Assembly (NCBI GenBank): GCA_033977485.1
Contig: CM066982.1
Span: forward strand, 33,272,218-33,336,217
From: Hydrangea macrophylla
Taxonomy: Eukaryota > Streptophyta > Magnoliopsida > Cornales > Hydrangeaceae
Length of the DNA stretch: 64,000 nucleotides
Direction: 5' to 3'
In this document: positions 44,781 to 56,269 of the stretch, piece by piece
How the letters are laid out: every line of letters starts with the position of its first letter
Position numbering within the stretch: the stretch's first letter is position 1
Program-made: the position numbers and the translations under genes
Notes under the pieces: generated by a model
Told to the model about the DNA's origin: nothing
Databases searched by the model: none
What the model saw: the letters and a program-made list of their open reading frames with translations, nothing else

Positions 44781-47013
44781 TGTCACACCCCGAAATAGCA
44801 AAAATAAAGAAAAATAAATTTTCTTTTTGGGTCCGTGGGGTATGACGGGTGAATGTCACTAAATTGTCCACACTATACAGTACCAGCTACCAAACAAAAA
44901 TTAAGAGTTGTAGTAAACCAATCAAAGATATGTTATAAGAGTCCTAGCTATTATAATAATCAGAGTTTGCAAATGAAAATATAAAAGGTTTGGAAGCAAC
45001 ATATGCCCAACTACCAATTATAGAGTTCTACAGAAATAGAAACTAATAACAATCTAGTCTTCAGTTGGCGTAGACATAATCGTCAGTGTAAAAGTCTTCT
45101 CCCACATATCCGTCCTCGGTGGGGCCACCTTCCGCATGTTCTTCCTCCAGATAGTAGCCATCATCATAAGCTCCATCACCTGCATTATTAGGAATAGGGT
45201 AGTCTGGATGGAGAATGTCCAGGAAATAACAACCGTCAGCTTACTGAGAGCTGAGTGAATATCAACTAATAGGGTACCAGTTATATAGCGTAATAACAAT
45301 TCTGAAATGAACAAGATATACTGTTACAGTAGTATCTTCATCTCTATTCCACCCATCGTAACCAACCCTTATCGTCTGATTATTCTGAGACTAATAACTG
45401 ACAGACTCTGACTGAAAGAACAGACTCAATTGTTTAACTCATATAGATACATCATCATTGCGTCTATTGCTTTTAAGAGCATATTCACAGATCACAGCAT
45501 GTCATGGACTCCACGTCAGTCTGTCCCCAGCCTTTAAGAATATATAACTGCTCACCGCAATACAGGGGCACAACATTTCGAATAGTAGCATATCATTCTA
45601 TTGCCACTACTTAATGATGCCTTTTAAGAGCATATTAACAGCTCACCAGCTTTTAAGAACATATCATGGATCATCTGGCTATCTCAGGACTACTTGGTCC
45701 AGCTCACCACCTTTTAAGAGCATATGCACAGCTCACTGGCTTTTAAGAACATATCATGACCAAACGTTCGCCCACGTACAATTCCCAGAACTTACCAAAC
45801 CTAACTAGGTTCCGTACTAACATGGATACATGACAAATCCCATTGTGCCCTGATTACTCTGATTAAAATGAAACAAATATCGAACTCATCATGAATGACA
45901 CCTTAACTAATTTTGTGATGTTAATCCATTATTCTCATTCGTACTTATCTTTGGCATCACATTATTCCTGATTATCCCAATAGTCGCATAGTGAAAGTCT
46001 GAATCAAAAATCGAATGATCGAACCCCTTATATAATAAACAAAAGGAACTATCCAAAATCTGTAACTGCTAATCAATTGGGACAAGGGTCCAATCGATTG
46101 GGACAAAAACTTTAACAATCGATTGAGGAAAAAGGCAATCAATTGGATCCAAAGCAATGCCAATCGAGTGCTAACTTTGGCAATCGATTGGATTAGAAAT
46201 ATTGGCAATCGATTTGAAAAATATCCAATCGATTGGGTCCTGACTGATGGCAATCAATTGGGAAAAGACCAATCGATTGGGACTTCGTCTCCTCTAGTAA
46301 AATTACAGAACATATATAAACATCTTAAGGACGGGTTATTCACGTCTAATCTTTGTATAAACTTGTAAAAACATTATATAATAAGACCAAGTGAGTTTTT
46401 ACTCACTTAAGGGTGTATGGATGGTGTGTTTAGCTTGGAAGCTCAAGCTTTCTCTCTCCTCTTTCTCTTTCTCTTCCCTGTCCCTTTCTCCTCTGTCTCT
46501 CTTCTTTTTCTACTCCTTCTTTCTTCTCGTCTTTATCTTTATCTTCTTTTCTCTGTCCAGCAGAGTGTGTGTGTATATATATATGTATATATATGGATAT
46601 ATATATGTTTGAGTGTGTATATATGATATATATCTCTCTCTCTCTCTCTCTCTCTCTCAAGGCTGTCAAAACAGTCCATGGGCAATAAATGGACTAACAT
46701 ATATAGAATTGGAGATTGCACATGTCAAAACACGAAGCAAAGTTGAAAACTTATCTCTGTAGATGGAAATCGATTGGGCTTAGTGGAAATCGATTGGCTA
46801 CAGATATTTCATGGCAATCGATTGAAAATATGGCAATCGATTGGTATCTAAAAAATGGCAATCAGTTGTGATAACGTAGCAATCGATTGTGATAACATGC
46901 CAATCAATTGGGACACAAAATTAACCAAAGGAAAAGTAATAGTCATACAGGTGTACAGGAATCAGTATAAAGTTTTATTCATTAATATACAATTCAAAAT
47001 ATAGGGTATTACA
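44781..47013 (-). repeat. 3' LTR of chromovirus D
   Basis: In element orientation TGTAATACCC at 47013 to ...GGGGTGTGACA at 44781, 2233 bp. Two clusters of CAATCGATTGG-like palindromes (46765-46912, 46075-46284) flank a microsatellite zone (about 46560-46660, TA and GA). A 30-50-bp imperfect repeat with CTTTTAAGAGCATAT lies at 45472-45755. The ORFs inside it are not credible. Related LTR: 28348-29700. Confidence 0.82.
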
Positions 47014-47065
47014 TCATCCACCACTAATTAAAAGATTTTATCCTCGAAATCTAAAGTAGGAAGAT

Positions 47066-47640
47066 TTAAAACAAAAATGGAAACTTATTGCGCATCTCTG
47101 GCTCTAGCTCCCACGAGGCTTCTCCTTCATCATGATGCTTCCACTGAATCTTCACCAACGCAATCTCCTTGTTACTGAGCTTCTTGACTCTGTGATCTAG
47201 GATCTACACAGGTGTTTCATTGAATATGACATTGTCATGGACTTCAATATCCTCGAAGTTGATCACATGTGCTGGGTTGTTAGCACATTTCCTCAGCATG
47301 CTACTGTGGAAAACATTGTGCACTCCAGACATTTTTGGTGGCAATTCAAGTCGGTAAGCAACTTTTCCAACATGCTCTAAAATCTCGAACGGTCCGATGA
47401 ATCGCGACGATAGCTTACCTCTCTTATGACCAAATCTAACGATGCCTCAAATAGGTGAGACCTTGAATAGCATGTGGTCTCCAATGGAGAATTCTAAGTC
47501 TTTGCGTCTCTTATTGGCATAACTCTTGTGTCGGGTTTGAGCTGTCCTCATTTTCTCATGTACAACTTTAATCTTTTTTGCTGGCCTCTCGTACCATTTC
47601 TGGCCCAAGAAGTTGAGTATCTCTGACTTCGGCCTAACAC
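47066..47640 (-). pseudogene. chromovirus D integrase C-terminus and chromodomain
   Basis: The polyprotein ends at TAA 47066-47068. Upstream, VKIQWKHHDEGEASWELE (about 47090-47145) is the chromodomain core, with the W/E pattern of chromoviral domains that tether integration to marked chromatin. A TAG precedes ILDHRVKKL (about 47215), probably from AAG. The integrase C-terminal region covers 47230-47640 with further interruptions. Confidence 0.75.
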
Positions 47641-47648
47641 AGTGGTAA

Positions 47649-48107
47649 TCAGCTGGGTCTTCTGTACAATTCTTTAAATGGCACCATCCCTATGCTCGTA
47701 TGGTAGCTATTTTTATAGGTGAACTCTATCAGCAGTAGGTGCATCTCCCAAGAACTTTCAAAGTTAATGACGAAAGCACGTAGCATAGCTTCCAGCACTT
47801 GATTGACCCGTTCAATCTGCCCGTCGATCTGTGGATGAAAAGCTGAGCTCAAGTTCAGTGTTGTTCCCATCGCTGTTTGGAGACTCTTCCAAAATTCAAT
47901 AGTAAAGTGTGAATCTTGATCCAATGCAAAAGAAACAGGTACGCTGTGTAGCCGTACGACTTGTTGTAGATATATCTGGCTCAAACGTTCCACTGGATAC
48001 GTCATGTTGTAGGCAATAAAATGTGTAGTCTTCGTAAGTCTATCCATAATCACCCAAATTGTATCGTGGTTTTGTTGAGACTTGGGAAAACCTTCCACGA
48101 AATCCAT
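47649..48107 (-). pseudogene. chromovirus D integrase core
   Basis: 152 open codons on the minus strand. The catalytic triad is recognisable: Asp in VIMDRLTK (about 48045), Asp in LDQDSHFT (about 47925, where the usual Ser-Asp-Arg start has become Leu-Asp-Gln) and Glu in GQIERVNQ (about 47820). The ORF ends in a stop upstream of the chromodomain part, so the polyprotein is broken. Confidence 0.82.
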
Positions 48108-49069
48108 GGTTATATGTTCCTATTTCCATTGGGGAATTAGTAATGGTTGTAAAAGTTCAGGTAGTTTTTGGTGTTCCGCCTTCACTTGTTTGTAAGTAAG
48201 ACATTGAGTTACATACTCAGCTACTTCTCACTTCATTCCTTTCTACTAGAAATTCCTCTTCAAATCCTTGTACATCTTCATATATACCTCTAAGATGAAC
48301 AGTTATCCGCGACTTTTGTGCTTTGTCCAGAATGTCTTTCTTGAGATTATCGGTATCATGCACACATAGTCTACCTTTACATCTTAGGGCTCCGTCTATA
48401 CCGATGCTCCATACTTTCGGTTCCTTCGCTGACATCTTAGCAAACCATAACTTTAAATCTTTGGTCATCTGTTGCGCTCCTAGGATACGGCTGATCAGAG
48501 TCAGTTGGACCATCAGACATCCAAGATGTAATCCTTCCGTCAACTCCATTGGCTGTAGGTTAAACTCAGCTAAAACTTCTAATGCTTGTCATTCAAATTA
48601 GTAAAGTAGCGATTATTAGTCGAGGTCGGCGTCTCAAAGCATCTGCTACAACATTTACTTTACCCGGATGGTATTGCAATGAAAAGTCATAATCCTTAAG
48701 CAACTCCATCCACCTTCATTGTCGCATGTTCAACTCCTTCTGAGAGAACAGATACTTCAAGCTCTTGTGATCAGAAAATAGATCAAAATTCTCTCCATGG
48801 AGATAGTGTCTCCAAATATTCAATGCAAACACTATAGCTGCTAATTCCAAATCATGTGTAGGATAGTTCTTCTCAAGTGGCTTCAATTGTCTGGATCCAT
48901 ATGCAATGACATTCCTGTTTTCCATAAGCACATAACCAATTCCTTGGTGTGATGCATCACTATCATTATATACTGTTCTCCACTCTTAGGTATTGCCAAT
49001 ACTGGTGCAGAAGTCAATCTTTCCTTTAACTCTTGGAATGCATCTTCGTGCTTATCCGTCCATTCGTAC
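48108..49069 (-). pseudogene. chromovirus D RNase H and integrase zinc-binding region
   Basis: The RNase H piece [35 protein letters not shown] and [14 protein letters not shown] is at 48716-48931. The integrase N-terminal region (48217-48549) has DGALRCKGRLCV and SRITVHLRGIYEDV, with the usual HPG-type residues degraded. Copia copy 3 begins at 49070; RT continues beyond it from 57735. Confidence 0.78.
48998..49069. repeat. 72-bp flanking duplication, left of copia copy 3
   Basis: It is repeated at 57735-57806 right of the element with a single A/T difference. It is part of the RT-RNase H region of chromovirus D. Confidence 0.93.
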
Positions 49070-50576
49070 TGTTAGGGATATATACTAAAAGCCATGCTTT
49101 ATGTAGTTGATTTATTATTCATTTAATAAAATCAGTTAATCCATTTTTTTATGAGAATCTAAGTGGGCAATGTTTGTATTATATTATTTATTTAATATTA
49201 TGCATGTGTGTCTCTCATTCTATATAGTAGGTGGTTTGGTGTGTAGAGTTCGGCTTACACACGGATGATCAGGCCATCAGATATTATAGAATGTAAGATT
49301 TTGGTTTACAGTCTTAGATGGGATTGGACACACCATCGGTAGGACTATAGCATGGTGTTGTAGTAGGTTTGTCTTGACTACTGAAAACGGTATAGTTTCA
49401 ACTCACTATGCTGGTACACTTTGTGTATTAAACGGGACTGACTTGGGGTAATTATCTTTATACTGACTTATAAGATAATTAATACCTCATGGCTATTATG
49501 AGTGCTTATGCTCTAAATCCTAAGTTAATTTGTAGACACATACATTTGTTATTTACACTTTGATCCCTAAAAGGGTGAGATTCTTAAATGGGTCAATATC
49601 TCATTGGATTGGGTGGCAATATTAATTGTGTGGTGGATATTAATTAATGATGGAATCCATGTCTCAATTTTGGGATTGATGATATCCCCTTGAGAAAGCT
49701 TATAAGTTTTGATTATGTCAAACCCTGCAGGTGGATTTTGTATCCGACATATCAGATAAGTTAAGCAGAGGATCTCAAGGAATTTTAAGAAATTAATTAA
49801 ATATGATTGTCAGTAATTATATTTAATTAATGGATATCTGTAATCTTAACATGGGGAGATAATAAGCATTTAATAACATGGAGCTCGAAATACATTTTTG
49901 AGATAAGGGTAGGAGTGCAATTATAAGTTCTTTAGTGGTATGAATTATGATTTATGGAAATAGGAATCTGATTCAGTTCGAATTAGGGTTTCCTAATTCC
50001 ATAAGGAAGCATATTCCTTATTGACTTCTTATGGTCCCTATCGTAGCCTATATATATGCTGCTTTGGCTCTCTCCTCAGTTAGCATTTTTCCACCAAGAG
50101 TATTATAACTCGGAATAGAAAAGAGAGCGTAAAAAGAGAGAGTAGAAACATAAAGGATTTCGACGAAGCCAACACTCAGTTCGATATTCTGGCAATAAAG
50201 GAATATGGTAGAAGATCGTGAGCTGTTATCTAGCCCGTGCTCTCTATTCGTCTACTACATCAATCCGTTTTAGCAGTTTAAGAGAATTATAACTTGGAAC
50301 AGAAAAGAGAGCGTAAAAGAGGGAGAGCAGAAAACAAAAAGGATTTCGAAAGAGCCCACACTCAGTTCGATATTCTGGCAGCAAAGGAATACGGTAGAAG
50401 ATCGTGAGCTGTTATCGAGCCCGTGTTCTCGATTCGCCTACTACAGCAATCCGTTTTAGCAGATTAAGGTAACCCTAGCTCAGCCCTTGAAGGGTTATCG
50501 TAGTTTTCACGTAATTTTTTTGCAGTACCAACTTATACGCGCTGTCAATGGATTCTGGGAACGCAGTTTCCTAACA
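49070..50576 (+). repeat. 5' LTR of copia copy 3
   Basis: 1507 bp, TGTTAGGG...CCTAACA. TATA box near 50048-50057. A tandem duplication with a period of about 184 bp (50102-50285 and 50286-50468) lies downstream of the TATA box; it is also in the 3' LTR, so it predates this insertion. Confidence 0.92.
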
Positions 50577-50577
50577 G

Positions 50578-50589
50578 TGGTATCAGAGC
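50578..50589 (+). promoter_or_regulatory. primer-binding site, tRNA-iMet, copia copy 3
   Basis: TGGTATCAGAGC, exact complement of the 3' end of initiator tRNA-Met, one base after the LTR. Confidence 0.9.
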
Positions 50590-52137
50590 AACGTCGATTC
50601 TGCGTATGGGTTGGACGCAACCATGTTGTCCAATAAAATAGATCTTATGCGTGTTTTTGATGGATGGATAGAACGTAGAACTGTGCTAACCCTTGTTTTA
50701 CAGCGTTCATATTCCACTATTATGGTCACGAATTTTGTGTGATTGGATCCCACGATGGTTTTATCCGTGGTTAATTTTGCTGTTTTAATATAGCATGTGA
50801 ACTCCTTTATGGAGGCATAGGATTTGTGTGTATTGGATCCCACACTTGATTGATGTGTGGTTAATTTACTGCAAAGAAATAGCATGTGAACTCCTTTATG
50901 GAGGCATAGGGTTTGTTTAATATATCTCAAGTAAATCCGTGAAGACAGTTTTCAAGCAGTTTCAGAAAGCAATCTAGAGGCAGTTTCAGAAAACAGTTCT
51001 GGAAGGCAGTTGCTGATGGTAAATCGGATTTAGCTTACGGGGCGTTGCCCCAGAAACCCCGCGGGGGGCGCTACCCCCTCGACCCCCGCGAGCTGACCGG
51101 GCAGCTCGATCCCCGCGAGCTGACCAGGCAGCTCGACCCCCGTTGCGTAGTGGCGACATAGAGCTAATCAGGTTCAATGAAGATTTCTTCACAAGAATTG
51201 CAGCTTGACCATAATAGTGGGATTCCTATTTTATTGTGGTTTCCTTATTTATTGTAATTGAATGATTATTATTGTTTTATGTTTAATGCATAGGACAACA
51301 TGGATAATTGTTCCTAGACCTATTTCAGATGTCTAGCTGTATGGTTAATTTATATTAATTTAAAATGATGGACAACTACATGTGTATTTAGAAATAAAAC
51401 TAATTCCATAATTTGAAAACATAAGTACTTATTTTCGAAAATCATGAGAATAGAATAATTTTATTATCTACATATGTGGATTTCACAAGTAAGGATGAAT
51501 TAATCCTTGTCAAGTATTCCATTATTTTTTACTAATTAAATTAAAAAATTTTCTAAAAAATTATAACCCTCAAATTTTTTTAAAATTCTAAGTGGGAGAG
51601 GGAATTTATCAAGTATAAATCCCATGGTCTCCATCACTGGTTTGTAGATGATATGATTAATTTGTGTGATGGCTCTAGTGTCATCCTCCCTATCGGATGT
51701 AGTTGATCATGGAATCATCAGTACAAATTTCTTTAAAAGATGTTTTGGGTGATTGTTGGTGTGGGTCACCTCTCCATCAGAGGTGTTCCTCATGGAACTC
51801 TTGACCTAGAATTAAGTGATGGTATACACTTAGCTATAAATAATAATATCCTCTCCATCTGAGTCACTGTTATTATTTATAGGACCAAAGCAAGTCAGCA
51901 GTTTAATTTTATTAGGCAAAGTACATTGTCTAGATAGTAAAATTAAAAGGTAATTGTCTATCTGAACAAATGATGGATAGTATATGGCTTCCCATCGAGG
52001 CATACTATTCGCGGTGTATCAGGTTGCTGGCGGATTCCTTTCAAATATGGTAGAGGGAACCAATATTTTCAACTCGAATCCATAGTAATTATTTCCCAAA
52101 CGTAATTATTTATGTTATGTGATTCTCAGGCTTTCAA
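50590..52137 (+). other. copia copy 3 untranslated leader
   Basis: Homologous to 15928-17405. The same two-unit hairpin repeat lies at about 50740-50910 and the purine stretch CTAAGTGGGAGAGGG at 51588-51602. A GC-rich insert of about 90 bp (51025-51120, with GGGGCGTTGCCCC and twice-repeated CGAGCTGACC) is absent from copy 2. No conserved ORF. Confidence 0.75.
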
Positions 52138-52941
52138 ATGGGTACTTTCAATCCACTTGCTGTTATACTTAAAGAAAACAAACTTACTGGACCAAACTAT
52201 ATAGACTGGAAAAGGAATTTGGATATTGTGTTAACTACTGAAGAGTACAAGTTTGTGCTTACTCAAGAATGTCCTGAGCAACCTGGTGAGGGGGCAACCG
52301 CTGAGGAAACCCAGGCTCACAAGAAATGGGTCAAGGCTGATGAGATGGCGCGGTGTTACATTTTGGCATCCATGTCAAATGTTCTGCAGCATCAACATTA
52401 GTCAATGACCAGTGCCTATGACATGATGGAGAGCCTCCGAGAGATGTTTGGGGATCAAAGTCGTGCTGCTAGGCAGGTTGCTATGAAAGACTTGATGAAC
52501 ACAACCATGGCTGAGGGGACGCCTGTAAGGGATCATGTTCTTAAGATGATATCTCTTCTTAATGAACTAGAGATCCTTGGAGCTGAAATTGACGGGGAAA
52601 CCCAGGTCGATATCGTACTCCAGTCACTGCCAGAGTCTTTTAAGCAATTTCGCCTCAATTACAACATGAATAAATTTAAATATACCTTGGCGGAGCTGCT
52701 TAAAGAACTCCAGGCAACTGAGGGTCTCAACAGAAAGTCAGGGAGTGCTCTTGTGTTTGAGAAAGGTTCTGCTTCAAAGCCGAAAGGCAAGAAGAAAATG
52801 AAAAAGGCTCAAAAAAAGGCCGCGGGTCCTCTGCCAATCCAAAGGCCACGAGGACAACCAGGAAAGCCTAAAGGCAAATGTTTTGTTTGCAAGCAGCCAG
52901 GACACTGGAAGAAGCAATGTCCAGTTTATCTCGCCAAATAG
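52138..52941 (+). pseudogene. copia copy 3 gag
   Basis: It starts at the family ATG (MGTFNPLAV). TAG at 52399-52401 (CAG in copies 1 and 2) interrupts the capsid domain, then the same frame is open to TAG 52939-52941, again CAG elsewhere. UBN2-type domain, Lys-rich stretch and zinc knuckle CFVCKQPGHWKKQC (52879-52920) are intact. LREMFGDQSRAAR shows the likely family form, against the altered copy 1. Confidence 0.9.
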
Positions 52942-54480
52942 AACAATCAAGGTAAATCTCATTTACTAGTCGTTGAAACATGTTTAGCGGTCCAATCTAC
53001 CGGTACATGGTGTGTAGATACGGGAGCCACTGATCATGTATGCAATTCTTTGCAGGGGTTCCAGGGAACCAGGCAGCTCAGTGATGGAGAGATTTATCTA
53101 TATATGGGAAATGCTACGAGAGTGGCAGCAGTTGCAGTAGGAGATCTACATCTTAGTTTTGGTAGAGATAGGATTTTAATATTAAGAAATTGCTTTTATG
53201 TACCTTCTATTAGAAGGAATTTAGTTTTAGTTTCTAGTTTAGTAAAGAATGGATATTCGGTTCATTTTAATAAAGTAGGTGTTATTAGAGAAAATAAAAG
53301 TTTTATTTGTTCTGGTCAATTGGTGGATGATCTTTATATTATAAATCCTATCTCTCCTATACTGCAACTTAATGAATTGAATAACACAAATAGTTTGCCA
53401 TTTAAGATAAAAGAACCTTCGAGGATGAACCAAACGCATCTTTGGCACTTACGCCTTGGTCATATTAATTTGAAAAGGATTCAAAGACTGGTTCAAAATG
53501 GGCCATTAGGCTCATTGGAAGTGGAGGCACTTCCAGTTTGTGAATCCTGCTTGGAAGGTAAAATGACCAAGAGGCCATTCTCGGCCAAGGGCTATAGAGC
53601 AAAAGAGCCGTTGGAACTGGTTCACTCTGATTTGTGTGGTCCTATGACTGTCCAAGCAAGAGGGGGATTTGAGTACTTTATCACTTTCATCGATGATTAC
53701 TCAAGGTATGGGTACATTTATTTGATGCGGCGTAAGTCTCATTGCTTTGAGAAATTCAAAGACTTCAAGGCTGAAACGGAGAAGCATCTAGGTAAATGTA
53801 TCAAGACACTACGATCTGATCGTGGTGGAGAGTACCTCTTGGGAGAGTTTAGGGAATACTTATTAGAGCAAGGGATTACATCCCAATTGTCTGCACCCCG
53901 TATGCCTCAGTAGAAAGGTGTAGCAGAAAGAAGGAACATGACTCTCATGGATATGGTAAGATCTATGATGAGTTACTCGGATTTACCAATTTCGTTTTGG
54001 GGATACGCATTAGAAACAACTGCATACATTCTAAACTTGGTACCATCTAAGTCAGTACCTACTACTCCCACGGAATTGTGGACTGGGCGAAAGCCTAGTC
54101 TGCGGCATGTTCGGATTTGGGGTAGTCCAGCACATATGCTGAAAGGGAACGCAGAAAAGTTAGAATCAAGAACAGAAGTATGTTTCTTTGTTGGGTATCC
54201 AAGAGGAACTAAAGGTGGTCTATTTTATAGTCCTAAGGATCAGAAGGTTGTTGTTAGCACCAATGCCACATTCTTAGAAGAGGACTATGTTATGGACCAC
54301 AAGCCCAGAAGCCGTATTGTTCTAGAGAAAATGAGAGGAGAGACACCGAGACATACTTCTTCGATACCAACGGTACGAGAAGAAACACCACAAGAAAGAG
54401 TTATCGATATTCCATTACCACGTCGTAGTGGGAGAATTATCGAAACTCGTATAGATCCCGAACCAACCATTAACACGTAG
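52942..54480 (+). pseudogene. copia copy 3 protease-integrase
   Basis: Same frame as gag. Protease WCVDTGATDHVCNS (53008-53049), pre-integrase [17 protein letters not shown], integrase [18 protein letters not shown] and [11 protein letters not shown] at 53911-53913 falls one codon before the position of the NGVAERRN Glu motif (CAG in the sister copies); here KGVAERRN follows. A further TAG at 54478-54480 lies in the linker (CAG elsewhere). The linker keeps both PRRSGR-coding repeats (54418 and 54571), 153 bp apart. Confidence 0.9.
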
Positions 54481-54991
54481 GTTCCTGAACCAGTACAACG
54501 TGTAGATAATGGTGTATTAAGTTCAGAATCTTCACAACAAAATATCAGTGATACACAGACACGGGTTGTGCCTCGTCGTAGTGGGAGGGTTATTATTCAA
54601 CCTGACCGGTATATGTTCTTGGGAGAGTCTTATGACCGGGTCCCTGATGAACAAGGTACCGACCCCTGTAACTACAATGAAGCACTCCAAGATAAAGGTA
54701 CAGATCTTTGGCAAAAGCCTATGAGATCTGAAATGGAGTCTATGTACTCCAATCAAGTCTGGGATCTTGTAGAACCACCCAATGAAATAAAACCCATTAG
54801 ATGTAAGTGGATCTATAAGAAGAAGAGAGGAGCAGACGGTAAGGTGGAAACCTTTAAAGCAAGGCTTGTTGCGAAAGGGTTTACTCAAAAAGAGGGAATA
54901 TTATGAGGAAACCTTTTCGTCGGTGGCCATGCTAAAGTCTATCCGGATTCTCTTATTCATTGCTGCACATTTCGATTATGAAATTTGGTAA
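54481..54991 (+). pseudogene. copia copy 3 reverse transcriptase, N-terminal part
   Basis: It is open from 54568 (PRRSGRVIIQPDRYMFLGE) through KARLVAKGFTQKEG. A 2-bp deletion (CG of ATCGAT) at about 54899 then shifts the frame. The new frame meets TAA at 54989-54991, which is CAA (Gln of WQMDVK) in copy 2. Confidence 0.88.
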
Positions 54992-56269
54992 ATGGATGTC
55001 AAGACAGCATTTCTAAATGGGAATCTTGACGAGTGCATCTATATGATGCAACCAGACGGGTTCATTTATAAGGGCCAAGAACACATGTTGTGCAAGCTTA
55101 AGAAGTCCATTTATGGACTTAAGCAGGCATCTAGGTCTTGGAATATCCGCTTTGATCAAGCAATCAAGTCTTTTGGTTTTGAACAATGTGCGGATGAATC
55201 TTGTGTGTACAAGAAACATGATGGAAGAGTGGTGGTGTTCTTAGTACTATATGTGGATGATATCTTGCTAATCGGAAATGATGTGGGGGTATTATCTTCT
55301 GTAAGGGTATGGTTGTCCAGTCAATTCGATATGAAGGACTTGGGAGAAGCCGGTCACATCCTAGGGATCAAGCTTATGCGAGATCGCAAGAATAGGATGT
55401 TGGGCTTATCACAAGGCACTTATATTGACAATATTCTTGCAAGGTTTAGCATGCAAGATTCCAAGAAGGGATTCCTTCCCTTCAAACACGGAATTACTCT
55501 ATCTAAGGATCAGTGTTCTAAGACACCTGATGAGATAGAGAAGATGAAGGCAGTTCCTTATGCCTCGGCAGTAGGAAGCCTAATGTATGCTATGCTATGT
55601 ACTAGACCTGACATCTGCTTTGCTGTTGGCATGGTTAGTAGATATCAGTCTAATCCAGGGCAAGAACATTGGATTGAAGTGAAAAATATTCTCAAGTACC
55701 TGAAAAGGACTCGAGACTATATGTTAGTTTACCAAGCAGACAGTCTTGTACCCATTGGGTACACAGATTCTGATTTCATGTCAGATAGGGATTCCAGAAA
55801 GTCTACCTCAAGATATATGTTTACCCTAGGAGGCGGAGCCATTACTTGGAGGAGTATCAAGCAGTCATGTATTGCTGATTCCACCATGGAAGCCGAGTAT
55901 GTGGCTGCTTCGGAAGCCGCTAAGGAGGCCGTTTGGCTCAGAAACTTCCTTATAGATCTAAGAGTGGTACCTGCGGTACAATCGGCTATTACTCTTTATT
56001 GCGATGATAGCGGAGCGGTTGCTAACTCAAAGGAACCAAGGGCCCATAAGAAGGGAAAACACATTGAGCGTAAGTATCACATGATACGAGAGATCGTGCA
56101 AAGAGGTGATGTTGAAGTGACCAAGATAGCATCAGCAAATAACCTGGCAGATCCTTTCACCAAGAGCTTACCGGCCAAGACTTTTGACAGTCATGTAGAA
56201 GGGATAGGAGTGAGGTGTGTGCATCATGGATTTGAGTCTAAGTGGGAGATTGTTAGGGATATATACTAA
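54992..56269 (+). CDS. copia copy 3 reverse transcriptase core and RNase H (open, N-terminus lost)
   Basis: 425 open codons from MDVKTAFLNG. RT catalytic YVDDILLIGN lies at about 55249-55278, then SIYGLKQASRSW and the RNase H core with DSDFMSDRDSRKSTS, EAEYVAASEAAKEAVWL and KYHMIREIVQRGDV. It is the best-preserved RT-RNase H of the family in the window and shows what copies 1 and 2 lost. The last codons VRDIY and the TAA stop lie inside the 3' LTR, and the polypurine tract is coding. It is not expressed as a full polyprotein because of the upstream breaks; the ATG at 54992 is internal and probably not a natural start. Confidence 0.88.
   Translation: MDVKTAFLNGNLDECIYMMQPDGFIYKGQEHMLCKLKKSIYGLKQASRSWNIRFDQAIKSFGFEQCADESCVYKKHDGRVVVFLVLYVDDILLIGNDVGVLSSVRVWLSSQFDMKDLGEAGHILGIKLMRDRKNRMLGLSQGTYIDNILARFSMQDSKKGFLPFKHGITLSKDQCSKTPDEIEKMKAVPYASAVGSLMYAMLCTRPDICFAVGMVSRYQSNPGQEHWIEVKNILKYLKRTRDYMLVYQADSLVPIGYTDSDFMSDRDSRKSTSRYMFTLGGGAITWRSIKQSCIADSTMEAEYVAASEAAKEAVWLRNFLIDLRVVPAVQSAITLYCDDSGAVANSKEPRAHKKGKHIERKYHMIREIVQRGDVEVTKIASANNLADPFTKSLPAKTFDSHVEGIGVRCVHHGFESKWEIVRDIY
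56240..56250 (+). promoter_or_regulatory. polypurine tract, copia copy 3
   Basis: AAGTGGGAGAT directly before TGTTAGGG (56251). It overlaps the coding frame (KWEI). Confidence 0.85.

Noticed and set aside
45054..45314. 86-codon minus ORF with hydrophobic content
   Set aside because: It lies within the chromovirus LTR, has no recognisable domain and no counterpart in LTR F.
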